A DNA stretch of 64,000 nt from Chloroflexota bacterium (GTDB lineage Bacteria > Chloroflexota > Anaerolineae > JAAEKA01): contig JAYELL010000108.1 of NCBI GenBank assembly GCA_034717495.1, positions 1 through 64,000 on the forward strand, read 5' to 3'. The position numbers were made by a program, and so were the translations under genes. The notes beneath the pieces were generated by a model that searched no databases, was not told the DNA's origin, and was given only the letters and a program-made list of their open reading frames with translations. Below, piece after piece: positions 15,621 through 24,310 of this stretch (position 1 is the stretch's first letter; every line of letters begins with the position of its first letter).

Positions 15621-17912
15621 TCAACCGGGCACGACCTTGATGGCATAGATGGTGGCCCTACTGCCGGGCGGACCCTCGTACTGGAGCGCGATTCGAGTGT
15701 TTCCCTCTGGAAAGAGAATCGCATCAGATCGGAAGGTACTTGTTGTTTGACTTTGCCAGGTCATAAACTCGCTGCCATCTTCTGTCAGCAAACGCAGTGT
15801 GCCACTGGCCGGAAGCTCAGCGCTAAGTTCAATCATCAAGGGTTGCGCCTGGGGCAGCACCAGTTCCAGGCTCGACGGGTTTTCCGGTGATAATTCCCGC
15901 CAAAATAAACCAGCACTGTCGACCTGCCGGGGTGCCCAACCTGGATCGAGGATCATGTATGGCTTGCGCACCGCCGGTTCGGCCACGCGGAATACGGTTA
16001 AGCGGTCATCCTCGTAATCGGGGTTTGCCCCGTAGGGCTCGAAGATCTCCCGTGCCATGGCCTCGGTGATCTCTCTTTCGGGGCCGCCAGGCATCTTATA
16101 ACGATCCAGTACAACCCAGCCGACGCCCAGCAGATCGTTCAGCACCTGCATGCCTTGCTCGCCCAGATCAAAGCTGCCGGTATGGATATCTTCGCCCAGA
16201 AACCTGAATTGATTTAATACAGGAGCACGTTCGCGCAGCGTTTGCGGATCGTCACGTGTGATGTAGCCATTGATGATTGGCTTTCCGTGCACTGTCTGGA
16301 ATAGGAGATAGCCTGGTCGTTCCCAGTTAGCGGGCAGATTCAAGACCGCCAGGTTCGATGGGTCGTCGGATAACGTTTGATACCAGTCGGGGGTATCCGG
16401 CGCACTTAGCGGGTAGGGGACCGGCAGGAACTCGAAGAGGATCAGCAGCAGTGCAATGGCCGAAACAGCAGGTGCTATGAGTTTTCCTGGCGACCGCGGA
16501 AGTTTTGTTGATAGCCAATCTGTCAGCCCGACAAGGCCAAAGGCAGCGGCGATGCCAAGACAAAGCATGACGATGACATCCATGCGGCTGACTGACCGGC
16601 TGAGTTTGATGAAGGGAACCACATTGTACAGCAAGGCATAGGGCAGGGGAATCTCGCCGCCATCCGGCAGCAGGTCGGTGCGCCCATTGACATGGAGCAC
16701 CGGCCCCTGGGCCAACAGGGCAAAAACCAGTGCCGCCAGGATCCAGAATCCAGGCCCCAGGGGAAGGATGGTTGTGATAGCCCGGCGTTCCTTTGTTGGT
16801 TTTCGTATAGTCAATAAGGCTATGCCTGCCAGGAAAAGCACGGTGAATCCGGCAAAGACCGAAAACTCACTTGGCGTCGAAGTAAATGCGGCGCTGCGGG
16901 CAAGGGCCCATTGACCCCAGAGAGGATGGAACACCTGGGGCGTTACGAAAGCCAGGAGATCGGCCGAGAGGGTGAGGGTCTCGCCGAAATCCCTCACGAG
17001 AAAGGTGTTTTCGCCTTGATTGACTCCAAAAACCATGGGCAGCAGCAGGGGCGAGAGTGTAACTCCAAAAAACACGCCGGCCGCAATGACCATGCCCAGT
17101 CCCTGCCAGGTCAGACGGCGCTGGACAAGGCGGACCAGGAGCACCAGGGCCGTGAAGAAGATGCAGTACATTGCATAGTACCAGTCGCATAACCCCACAA
17201 ACATCAGGAACAAACCTGCCTTGAGGGTATCGGCCAGCCAGGGCCGCCAGAGCAGGTTCGGCTTTCTTGACGATGCGTCCGCCGGGCGCAGAACATAACC
17301 AAATCTGCCACCCGCTACGGCCCGTTGCTCTGAACGGTCGAGGCCGCGCAGCAAGGTTAGAATGAAAAAGGGAATCCATTGAAGGACGATCAGCTGGAGG
17401 TGGCCCAGCAGGTGTGCGAAGTGGTAGGGAGAGAAGGCAAAGACCAGTCCCGCAAGAAAAGCGCCAACTTGTATGATGGATTGACTGCCAGACGATATAT
17501 CCCGGCCATCACCGTCGATTCGCCATCGCCCGATCACGTACAGAGCCAGTAGATAGGCGCCGTAGGCACCGAAGATAAAGCTGAAAAGGACCGCTGCGTT
17601 GTACGCTTGAAGGAGACCAAACGCTGTTTGGATGTTCAGGAACATGAGCCCGTTGAAGGGCGCCATGGTCTGGTAGCGCAGGTCAACGCCTGTCGGAACA
17701 TGGAGAATGTCGGAAAAGTAGGCGGAGCTCTGGTTCTCGAGCCAGGCTGATCGCATCCACCAGAGATTCCAGACGTTCTGCCATCCGTCGAATCCATCGC
17801 CCGGAATGGCGTTACCCAGATGTTTGGCCAACGGCCAGGTCATGATCAGGGTGACGCCCAGGTAGAGGGCCAGGATAATCAGGTGGCGTTGCCAGCGACG
17901 ATTTTGGGTCAT
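15621..17912 (-). CDS. Large polytopic membrane protein (GT-C/YfhO-like)
   Basis: 763 aa. About 11-12 hydrophobic helices occupy the first 500 residues, followed by an extracytoplasmic C-terminal beta-rich region of about 230 residues. The first loop after helix 1 (PLAKHLGNAIPGDGFDGWQNVWNLWWM) carries acidic residues in the place where GT-C glycosyltransferases keep their catalytic Asp. The overall plan, many helices then a soluble domain, is that of GT-C/YfhO-like enzymes that move sugars from a lipid carrier. The exact family was not identified. No strong ribosome-binding site is seen at ATG 17912. It lies 45 bp after the cyclodeaminase-family gene on the same strand. Confidence 0.7.
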   Translation of the reverse strand: MTQNRRWQRHLIILALYLGVTLIMTWPLAKHLGNAIPGDGFDGWQNVWNLWWMRSAWLENQSSAYFSDILHVPTGVDLRYQTMAPFNGLMFLNIQTAFGLLQAYNAAVLFSFIFGAYGAYLLALYVIGRWRIDGDGRDISSGSQSIIQVGAFLAGLVFAFSPYHFAHLLGHLQLIVLQWIPFFILTLLRGLDRSEQRAVAGGRFGYVLRPADASSRKPNLLWRPWLADTLKAGLFLMFVGLCDWYYAMYCIFFTALVLLVRLVQRRLTWQGLGMVIAAGVFFGVTLSPLLLPMVFGVNQGENTFLVRDFGETLTLSADLLAFVTPQVFHPLWGQWALARSAAFTSTPSEFSVFAGFTVLFLAGIALLTIRKPTKERRAITTILPLGPGFWILAALVFALLAQGPVLHVNGRTDLLPDGGEIPLPYALLYNVVPFIKLSRSVSRMDVIVMLCLGIAAAFGLVGLTDWLSTKLPRSPGKLIAPAVSAIALLLILFEFLPVPYPLSAPDTPDWYQTLSDDPSNLAVLNLPANWERPGYLLFQTVHGKPIINGYITRDDPQTLRERAPVLNQFRFLGEDIHTGSFDLGEQGMQVLNDLLGVGWVVLDRYKMPGGPEREITEAMAREIFEPYGANPDYEDDRLTVFRVAEPAVRKPYMILDPGWAPRQVDSAGLFWRELSPENPSSLELVLPQAQPLMIELSAELPASGTLRLLTEDGSEFMTWQSQTTSTFRSDAILFPEGNTRIALQYEGPPGSRATIYAIKVVPG

Positions 17913-17957
17913 TGGTGAGGGGTGGAGAAAAGCAAAGCGGGCTTACTGAGCTCGGTT

Positions 17958-18581
17958 TTAGGCACGCTCACGGGCGATGCGCGTCACCGATTCCTCCAGC
18001 GATGCGCCTTGTTCCTGGAGCTCATCAGCCCTGGTCTGGCACTTTCGGACAAACTGCTCATCTTCAATGTCGGCCAGATTAACCATCACATTCAGGGACG
18101 CGCCTGCCAGGCCCGCGCGGGCGATCAAGGCCCCCACGGAGGCGTCGGTGAGGGCGTTGACGTTTCCCGATATCGAGACCTTTAGCAGTAGTTCCAGGGT
18201 CTCGACACAAGCCTCCATGGTCTGAAGAGGTGTCAGGCTGGCCTCTTTGAGAGCATCCTGGATGGCCTCATCGCGAATACTGATTTCCTGGTCGGACGAT
18301 TTTGGCAGTCGATAGGCGGCGCTTACCTGGCTGTAGGCGGCTGCATCGTCATCGGCAAGCTGCGTCAGGTGACTTCGCAGCGCGTCAGCCTGGGCGACAA
18401 CCGCCGTCATTTCAGCTTCCACAGAGGCATATCTTTTGCGGCCTACTGTCAGCCGGCCGACCATGGCCGCCAGCGAGGCACCAAGGGCTCCAGCCAACGC
18501 CGAGGCGCTGCCTCCTCCCGGGGTTGGGCTACCCGATGCCAAAGTTGTCAGGAAGTTGTCCAGATCGAATGTGCGTATCAT
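17958..18581 (-). CDS. fchA: Cyclodeaminase/cyclohydrolase family protein (FTCD_C, FchA-like)
   Basis: 207 aa, the full length of the FTCD_C family. The N-terminal motif LASGSPTPGGGSASALAGA is diagnostic. The rest is an all-helical fold with GNVNALTDASVGALIARAGL near the end. Family members are formimino-THF cyclodeaminases or methenyl-THF cyclohydrolases in one-carbon folate metabolism. Which reaction applies cannot be read from sequence alone, and no other folate gene is nearby. The ATG at 18581 is preceded by AGGAGGG. A promoter at 18692-18719 gives a leader of about 105 nt. Confidence 0.85.
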   Translation of the reverse strand: MIRTFDLDNFLTTLASGSPTPGGGSASALAGALGASLAAMVGRLTVGRKRYASVEAEMTAVVAQADALRSHLTQLADDDAAAYSQVSAAYRLPKSSDQEISIRDEAIQDALKEASLTPLQTMEACVETLELLLKVSISGNVNALTDASVGALIARAGLAGASLNVMVNLADIEDEQFVRKCQTRADELQEQGASLEESVTRIARERA

Positions 18582-18691
18582 GGTCGTAACCCTCCTAAAA
18601 TGCTGCTACGAGTAAAGGGAGAAAAGCAAATGCCAACGGCATTGTACGACAGGTTAGATGGTTTACCAAGTTCTACCGGGGCTGGACGCTA

Positions 18692-18719
18692 CTATTAGAC
18701 TTTTGTTAGATTCTGTCAA
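18692..18719 (-). promoter_or_regulatory. Promoter of the fchA-like gene
   Basis: Minus strand TTGACA (18719-18714), 16-bp spacer, TAATAG (18697-18692). Confidence 0.6.
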
Positions 18720-18752
18720 CTGGATGGATAATCATCTTCAGGGGATCCCCAG

Positions 18753-18764
18753 TTGTGGTATAAT
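18753..18764 (+). promoter_or_regulatory. Extended -10 promoter of hsp20-lon
   Basis: TTGTGGTATAAT: a perfect TATAAT at 18759-18764 with an upstream TGTGG and no good -35. The palindrome GGGGATCCCC at 18741-18750 lies immediately upstream, where a regulator could bind. No CIRCE element is present. Confidence 0.55.
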
Positions 18765-18815
18765 GCGACAGGATCATCAGGCTGAAAGGTCAATTTGAGT
18801 GCGGAGATAATTCGG

Positions 18816-19250
18816 ATGAGTGAACGAATACTTTATCAGCATATGGGAATTGGACGACTCCGGCTTGCCCGGGAAGGTCAGTGGGCTTCCGGAGGCACGC
18901 ATTTCCAACCCCCGACCGACGTCTATGAAACCGATGACTTGGTCGTTGTGGTTGTTGAGGTCGCCGGGTTGCTGGAGGGCGAGTACGAAGTGACCCTTTC
19001 GGAGCAGGATCGTGTGCTCACGGTCGTAGGCCGGCGCCAATCACCCGAGCCGTTGGCGGGCAAGGTGACTTATTATCGCCTTGAGATTCCATTTGGCACG
19101 TTTCTTGCCCGGGTAGAACTGCCTGGAGCGGTCACGAAGGCCGAAGAGGCCGAAGCTGTTTACGCCGATGGCTTTCTGGTCATTACACTGCAAAAACCGA
19201 AACCGCGTCAGGTACCGGTCGACACTGTTGATTCAGAGGACAGCGCGTAG
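18816..19250 (+). CDS. Small heat-shock protein, Hsp20/alpha-crystallin family
   Basis: 144 aa from the ATG at 18816 (GGAG nine bases upstream); a TTG at 18795 is a weaker alternative. The alpha-crystallin core spans about residues 30-130, with PPTDVYETDDLVVVVVEVAGL at its start, the beta strands LTVVGRR and YYRLEIPFGTFLARVELP, and a final ADGFLVITLQKP strand. Such ATP-independent holdases bind unfolding protein in the cytosol. The C-terminal IXI-type anchor seen in oligomeric members is not obvious (PRQVPVDTV). It lies 67 bp upstream of lon, with the same GCGGAGATAAT leader motif before both starts. Confidence 0.92.
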   Translation: MSERILYQHMGIGRLRLAREGQWASGGTHFQPPTDVYETDDLVVVVVEVAGLLEGEYEVTLSEQDRVLTVVGRRQSPEPLAGKVTYYRLEIPFGTFLARVELPGAVTKAEEAEAVYADGFLVITLQKPKPRQVPVDTVDSEDSA

Positions 19251-19317
19251 AACTTCCAACAACGGGAAGTGTACCTGTTGAAGATCGAGATTTCAGGCTG
19301 AATGCGGAGATAATCGC

Positions 19318-21873
19318 GTGGCATTATTCGGACGAAGTAAGGAAAACGAAGAGAGTATGTTTGAGGATCAAGAATTCGATATGGATGAGTTACCACAGGA
19401 CATCGACGTGGCGGACATCGAATATGAGAATCAGGAACTGCCCATTTTGCCCCTGCGGGGGGTAGTGGTATTTCCCATGATGTGGCTACCTCTGACGGTA
19501 GGGCAGGCAAGGTCGGTCCGGCTCATCGATGAGGCGTTGGGAGAATCGGAGCCTCGGATCATCGGACTCGTGACCAGCAAAGACCCCGAAAACGAAGAGC
19601 CATTACCTGATGAAATATATGAAATTGGTACCATGGCGGTAGTGCATAGGATGCTGCGTGCGCCGGATGGCACTATCCGTCTCATTGTCCAGGGGCTGGA
19701 GCGTATCAAGATCGAGGAATATGTCCAGATCGATCCCTACCTGCGTGCCCGGGTCACGGAGATTCCTGACCTTATGGAGGAAACCGTTGAGTTGGAGGCG
19801 CTCTCTCGAAATGCGCAGGAACAGTTCCGCCAGTTGATATCCCTTGTCCCCCATCTGCCAGAAGAACTGGAGATGGCGGCAATGAACGTCGAAGACGCGC
19901 GCCAGCTGGTTTATCTTATCGCATCAAGTCTCCGGCTGGAGATCGAGACAGCTCAGGAATTGCTTGAGCTGGACAGTGTTACCGAAAAACTGCACAAGCT
20001 GACTGCCTACCTGACCAAGGAACTGGAGGTATTGGAACTGGGTCGACAAATCCAGTCGGAGGCCGTGGGCGAGATGGAGAAGATGCAGCGGGATTTCTAC
20101 CTGCGGGAGCAGCTCAAGGCTATCCAGAAGGAACTCGGCGAGGGCGATGATCAGGAAACTGAGATCCAGGAGTTGGAGGAACGCATTTCGCAAGCGGGCA
20201 TGTCCGAGGAGGCTGAGAAAGAGGCGCGCCGTGAGCTGGATCGCATGCGCAAGATGCCGGTCCAGGCCGCCGAGTATAGTGTGATCAAAACCTATTTGGA
20301 CTGGATGGTGAGTCTGCCCTGGCAGCAGAGTTCTGAAGACAACCTTGACATCGCTCATGCTCGCCAGGTCCTCGATGAGGATCACTATGGGCTTGACGAA
20401 ATCAAGGATCGGATCCTGGAATATCTGGCAGTCCGAAAGCTCAAGCTGGACCGCAAGAGCGAGGATACCGATGAGCTCACTGAGGCTGATATGATTCGAC
20501 GGGAACGCGAGGGAGTGATCCTCTGTTTCGTCGGGCCTCCTGGTGTCGGGAAGACATCACTCGGCCTTAGCATCGCCCGGGCCATGGGACGGAAATTCGT
20601 GCGACTTGCTCTGGGCGGCATTCGCGATGAGGCGGAGATTCGCGGCTTTCGCCGCACGTATATCGGATCCATGCCAGGTCGAGTAATCCAGAGTTTGCGT
20701 CGCGTGGAATCCAAGAACCCGGTTTTCATGCTTGATGAAGTTGACAAACTGGGCAGGGATTTCCGGGGCGATCCAAGTTCCGCTTTGCTGGAGGTGCTCG
20801 ACCCCGAGCAGAATCGGGAATTCCGCGATCATTATCTGGATGTTCCCTTTGATCTGAGCCATGTCATGTTTATCACCACTGCCAATATGCTTGATACGAT
20901 CCCTGGCCCCTTGCTCGACCGCATGGAGATCATTGAGCTCCATAGCTATACCACCGACGACAAGGTCAAGATCGCTCAGGGTTTCCTGGTGCCACGCCAG
21001 ATCCGTGAGAATGCCCTGCGACCTGATGAGATCGAGTTTCAGGAGGAGACACTGCGTCGCATTGTTCGCGATTACACGAGGGAGGCTGGTGTGCGAGGTC
21101 TGGAGCGCACCATCGGCACGATCTGCCGCAAGGTAGCGACCAAGGTTGCTGAGAACGGATCCGAAGCGCTGTATGTAATCACGCCTGACGTGTTGGTGGA
21201 TTATCTGAAAAAGCCCAAGTTCTTCGATGAGGTTGCCGATCGTACCGAGATCCCGGGGGTAGCCACAGGGTTGGCGTGGACCATGACCGGCGGAGACATC
21301 CTTTTCCTGGAGGCGACGCGCATGCCAGGGAAAAAGGACTTCTCCGTGACAGGCCAGTTGGGCGACGTCATGAAGGAAAGCGCTCGCGCTGCCATGAGCT
21401 GGGTACGGGCCAACGCAGACAAATGGGGTATTGATCCCGACTTCTTTGAGAACTCGGATATCCATCTGCATGTGCCGGCCGGTGCTGTGCCCAAGGATGG
21501 TCCCAGTGCCGGGGTGGCGATGGCAACTGCGCTGGTATCCCTGTTAACGGGACGTTCGGTGAAGGCCAATGTGGGAATGACTGGTGAAATCACCTTGCGT
21601 GGAAAAGTGTTGCCCGTTGGTGGAGTCAAGGAGAAGGTGCTGGCCGCCCGACGGGCAGGCCTCGGTACGGTAATCCTGCCTGTCCGCAATGAGAAGGACC
21701 TGGACGACGTTCCCGAACGTGTTCGGGAGGATATGACCTTCATCTTTGCGGAGTGGGTCGACGATGTTTTGGAAGCGGCGCTGGAACCGCCTGGGGATAG
21801 TCCTAGTGAAAACGGGCGTGACCCGGCGGACGGTGTGTCCGAGACGGCAGAGATCGATGCGGTTCCCGCGTAG
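19318..21873 (+). CDS. lon: ATP-dependent Lon protease
   Basis: 851 aa with a GTG start at 19318, preceded by GCGGAGATAAT as in hsp20. Order of parts: an acidic N-terminal extension, the Lon N/PUA-like substrate domain ([13 protein letters not shown]), a coiled-coil, the AAA+ module with Walker A GPPGVGKT at 406-413 and Walker [11 protein letters not shown], then the serine-lysine protease domain with Ser730 in KDGPSAG and the catalytic Lys near 773 in GGVKEKV. It degrades misfolded and short-lived regulatory proteins in the cytosol. Pairing with a small heat-shock protein suggests a stress operon that holds or destroys damaged proteins. Confidence 0.98.
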   Translation: MALFGRSKENEESMFEDQEFDMDELPQDIDVADIEYENQELPILPLRGVVVFPMMWLPLTVGQARSVRLIDEALGESEPRIIGLVTSKDPENEEPLPDEIYEIGTMAVVHRMLRAPDGTIRLIVQGLERIKIEEYVQIDPYLRARVTEIPDLMEETVELEALSRNAQEQFRQLISLVPHLPEELEMAAMNVEDARQLVYLIASSLRLEIETAQELLELDSVTEKLHKLTAYLTKELEVLELGRQIQSEAVGEMEKMQRDFYLREQLKAIQKELGEGDDQETEIQELEERISQAGMSEEAEKEARRELDRMRKMPVQAAEYSVIKTYLDWMVSLPWQQSSEDNLDIAHARQVLDEDHYGLDEIKDRILEYLAVRKLKLDRKSEDTDELTEADMIRREREGVILCFVGPPGVGKTSLGLSIARAMGRKFVRLALGGIRDEAEIRGFRRTYIGSMPGRVIQSLRRVESKNPVFMLDEVDKLGRDFRGDPSSALLEVLDPEQNREFRDHYLDVPFDLSHVMFITTANMLDTIPGPLLDRMEIIELHSYTTDDKVKIAQGFLVPRQIRENALRPDEIEFQEETLRRIVRDYTREAGVRGLERTIGTICRKVATKVAENGSEALYVITPDVLVDYLKKPKFFDEVADRTEIPGVATGLAWTMTGGDILFLEATRMPGKKDFSVTGQLGDVMKESARAAMSWVRANADKWGIDPDFFENSDIHLHVPAGAVPKDGPSAGVAMATALVSLLTGRSVKANVGMTGEITLRGKVLPVGGVKEKVLAARRAGLGTVILPVRNEKDLDDVPERVREDMTFIFAEWVDDVLEAALEPPGDSPSENGRDPADGVSETAEIDAVPA

Positions 21874-21925
21874 GGTCTACCCGCTAACAGGAAAAGGGGT
21901 CGCTGGCATGCGTGCGACTTTGCGG

Positions 21926-21941
21926 GACTGTTTGAACAGTC
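21926..21941. promoter_or_regulatory. 16-bp palindrome, candidate operator
   Basis: GACTGTTTGAACAGTC is a perfect palindrome (7-bp arms, TG centre). It lies in the 208-bp gap between lon and the next gene, about 140 bp before that gene. It is too tight to fold as an RNA hairpin, so a dimeric protein-binding site is the simplest reading. No partner regulator is identified. Confidence 0.4.
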
Positions 21942-22081
21942 TAGTCCATGGGCTTGTTGGGTCTTCAAAGTGTGCCTCGCTGCATCAGGCGGGTTTCCAG
22001 GCCTGAATCTCAGCTTTCGAGCGGCCAGGGGAGACCTTCGACCCCTTTTCAAACAGCTACTGAAACTCTGGAGAAGAGGCT

Positions 22082-22705
22082 ATGGCGATAAACTGGGACG
22101 AAAACCTCAACGAACTCCGTGTTGACGGCGGTCAAATCAGTGCCGTGAAATGTGGCGTGTTACCGGCCAGCGAGGCGTATAATCTTGAAGATGGAGAACA
22201 ATATTTCCAATTGATCTCGGCCAACTTTATCAACGAGATCGATGCGCGGGGCCAGCATTCGCTTTACGTGGATGTGGTGGATGAGAACAGCAATCGCCTG
22301 GATGGCACGACGGTAGTCCACGGCTGGCCGTGGAAGAAGTGGCCGGACGAGGACGAGCATGTATCCGAAAAGATCTTTGGTGCTCATCTGGCCAACTGGG
22401 GAATCTACGCCAACTATGATCCCAATAAGGAGGAATATGGTCCCTATTGGGCCAAGGTCGATGGCAAGTCTGACGTGTTTTACGGCATGGGGTTGCCCTG
22501 GAACCGGCATGTAAGCTGGTCCCTGGTCTTTCAACGTGCTGTGGCCGGTGACTCAAGGGGTGATATTTCGCCACCACCTGCGCCTGACGAATCAGTTGTG
22601 GTCAAAAAACTGGAATCGATCGAGGATCGCTTGTTGGCTCTGGAGACGGAACTGAGGGCTCTACGAGAGGCCCTGGCAGAGCGGGATGATCACCCCATCA
22701 CATAG
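22082..22705 (+). CDS. Conserved-looking protein of unknown function with C-terminal coiled coil
   Basis: 207 aa; GGAGAAGAGGCT precedes the ATG. No signal peptide. Residues about 15-155 form a beta-rich, Trp/Tyr/Gly-rich domain (VHGWPWKKWPDEDE, WGIYANYDPNKEEYGPYWAKVDGKSDVFYGMGLPWNRHV) with the look of a carbohydrate- or ligand-binding beta-sandwich. A Pro-rich hinge follows, then a short heptad-repeat helix at about 170-200 (VVKKLESIEDRLLALETELRAL) that probably oligomerises. I do not recognise a characterised family. It lies between lon and the amidohydrolase, 28 bp before the latter, so the two may be co-transcribed. Confidence 0.75.
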   Translation: MAINWDENLNELRVDGGQISAVKCGVLPASEAYNLEDGEQYFQLISANFINEIDARGQHSLYVDVVDENSNRLDGTTVVHGWPWKKWPDEDEHVSEKIFGAHLANWGIYANYDPNKEEYGPYWAKVDGKSDVFYGMGLPWNRHVSWSLVFQRAVAGDSRGDISPPPAPDESVVVKKLESIEDRLLALETELRALREALAERDDHPIT

Positions 22706-22732
22706 CTGAGTGAAACGGAGAGGAAGAGGGCA

Positions 22733-24064
22733 GTGGCAAGGGTGTTGATTGAACATGCAGATGTGATTACTCTCGACGAGCCCGGCAGGGTCCTTCGAGA
22801 CACTTCGGTTGCCGTGGAGGGTGATCGGATCGTCGCGGTCGGGGAGGTTCCTTCAGGTTTCGATGCCGATGAGATGCTCGACGCCAGCAACAAGGTTCTG
22901 ATGCCTGGCTTTGTAAATGCTCACACCCACGCGCCCATGACCTTCGAACGGGGTTGGGCTGAAGATCTTCCTTTGGATCGATGGTTCAATGAGCGGGTAT
23001 GGGTCGTTGAATCCCAGCTCAGCGAGGATGATGTCTATTGGGGCGCGATGCTGGCGGCCGCCGAGATGATCCGTGCTGGTACGATCGGCTTTGCCGATCA
23101 TTACTTTTATATGGACCGCGTCGCGGAAGTTGTCGAACAAACAGGATTGCGGGCAATGTTGGCCTGGTGTGTGTTTGGGGAAGAAGACACCATCGGTATC
23201 GACCTGGCGGGAACAGTCGACTTTGTTCAACGGTGGCAAGGGGCTGCCAACGATCGCATCCACACGGTTCTGGGCCCCCATTCGCCCTATATGTGTTCTC
23301 CCTATTTCCTGGCTCGGACGGCTGCCGTCGCGGCCCGTATCGACACTGGTATCCACATTCATCTGGCCGAGTCCCGAGAGCAGGTCGCCAATTCGTTGGC
23401 AAGCCATGACCGCACTCCCGTGGAAGTACTGGAGGCCAATGGCGTGTTCGACGTGCCTGCCATCGCCGCCCACTGCATCTACCTCAACGAGGTGGATAAG
23501 GAGATCCTTGCCCGCCATGACGTGACCGTCGTTCAATGCCCCAACTGCCATATGAAACTGGGGATGGGGGTAACGCCGGTACCTGAATTGTTAAGCCTGG
23601 GTGTCAATGTCGCATTGGGAACGGACGGTACGGCCAGTAGCAACGATCTCAACATGCTGAAGGAGGCCCGTCTTTCAGCCTTGATTCAGAAGCATGAGCA
23701 CGCAGATCCCGAAATCATGCCGGGCGATCTGCCGCTGCGCATGGCGACGCAAAACGGCGCTCGAGCGCTCGGTTGGCCTGATAGTGGCGTTGTTGCCCCT
23801 GGCATGGCGGCCGATCTGATCCTGGTTGACTGCGACCAACCTCACTGGCGTCCCCGGCATGATCTGATGGCCAATCTATTACATGCGGCTCAGGGAAACG
23901 ATATCAGCCACGTCATGGTGGCGGGGCAATGGTTGATGAAAGACCGCAACCTGCTCACGATGGATGAGGATCGGATCCTGTGGGAGGCTGAACGGCGCGC
24001 GTTGGCGTTGGTGGATCAGGATCTGACTGTTGTTCGCTCTTACGATGCGGGGATAGCGAAATGA
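22733..24064 (+). CDS. Amidohydrolase, MTA/SAH deaminase-like
   Basis: 443 aa with a GTG start at 22733 after GAGAGGAAGAGG. Amidohydrolase-superfamily metal site: HTH at about residues 64-66, HIHLAES at about 206, HCIYL at about 245 and the Asp of GTDGTASSNDLNM at about 299. The last motif and the overall length match the cytosine/guanine/MTA-SAH deaminase branch (MtaD, TrzA/AtzA-like). The likely reaction is hydrolytic deamination of 5'-methylthioadenosine or S-adenosylhomocysteine in the cytosol, but a related purine substrate is possible. An mtnP-like phosphorylase at 48797 would act on the same compound. Confidence 0.88.
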   Translation: MARVLIEHADVITLDEPGRVLRDTSVAVEGDRIVAVGEVPSGFDADEMLDASNKVLMPGFVNAHTHAPMTFERGWAEDLPLDRWFNERVWVVESQLSEDDVYWGAMLAAAEMIRAGTIGFADHYFYMDRVAEVVEQTGLRAMLAWCVFGEEDTIGIDLAGTVDFVQRWQGAANDRIHTVLGPHSPYMCSPYFLARTAAVAARIDTGIHIHLAESREQVANSLASHDRTPVEVLEANGVFDVPAIAAHCIYLNEVDKEILARHDVTVVQCPNCHMKLGMGVTPVPELLSLGVNVALGTDGTASSNDLNMLKEARLSALIQKHEHADPEIMPGDLPLRMATQNGARALGWPDSGVVAPGMAADLILVDCDQPHWRPRHDLMANLLHAAQGNDISHVMVAGQWLMKDRNLLTMDEDRILWEAERRALALVDQDLTVVRSYDAGIAK

Positions 24065-24087
24065 GTCGTCGCCAGGCTTGACGTCTT

Positions 24088-24116
24088 TTGACAGCTAATG
24101 GTATATCGGTTAGAAT
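24088..24116 (+). promoter_or_regulatory. Promoter of the EF-G gene
   Basis: TTGACA (24088-24093), 17-bp spacer, TAGAAT (24111-24116). The predicted start is near 24123, giving a leader of nearly 190 nt. Confidence 0.75.
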
Positions 24117-24126
24117 AAAACATAAG

Positions 24127-24163
24127 CCGCCGGCAGTTCGCCCTGAGGTGACGCTGGCGGCGG
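24127..24163 (+). other. Stem-loop at the 5' end of the EF-G leader
   Basis: CCGCCGGCAG (24127-24136) pairs with CTGGCGGCGG (24154-24163) with one mismatch. It begins about four bases after the predicted start point. It may also terminate read-through from the amidohydrolase gene, although only a weak T-run follows. Confidence 0.5.
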
Positions 24164-24310
24164 AATTTGTTTGCCCAGGGCCGGTGATTTGCGGATATCG
24201 CGATCAAAGTTTTCGACTACCCTGGTCGAGCAGCGCGAACCGATGATTGCTTGCAAGGCTGGCAGCTAGATATAAGGCCAAAATGACTTAGTCAGGAGGA
24301 TCGACCGTTT

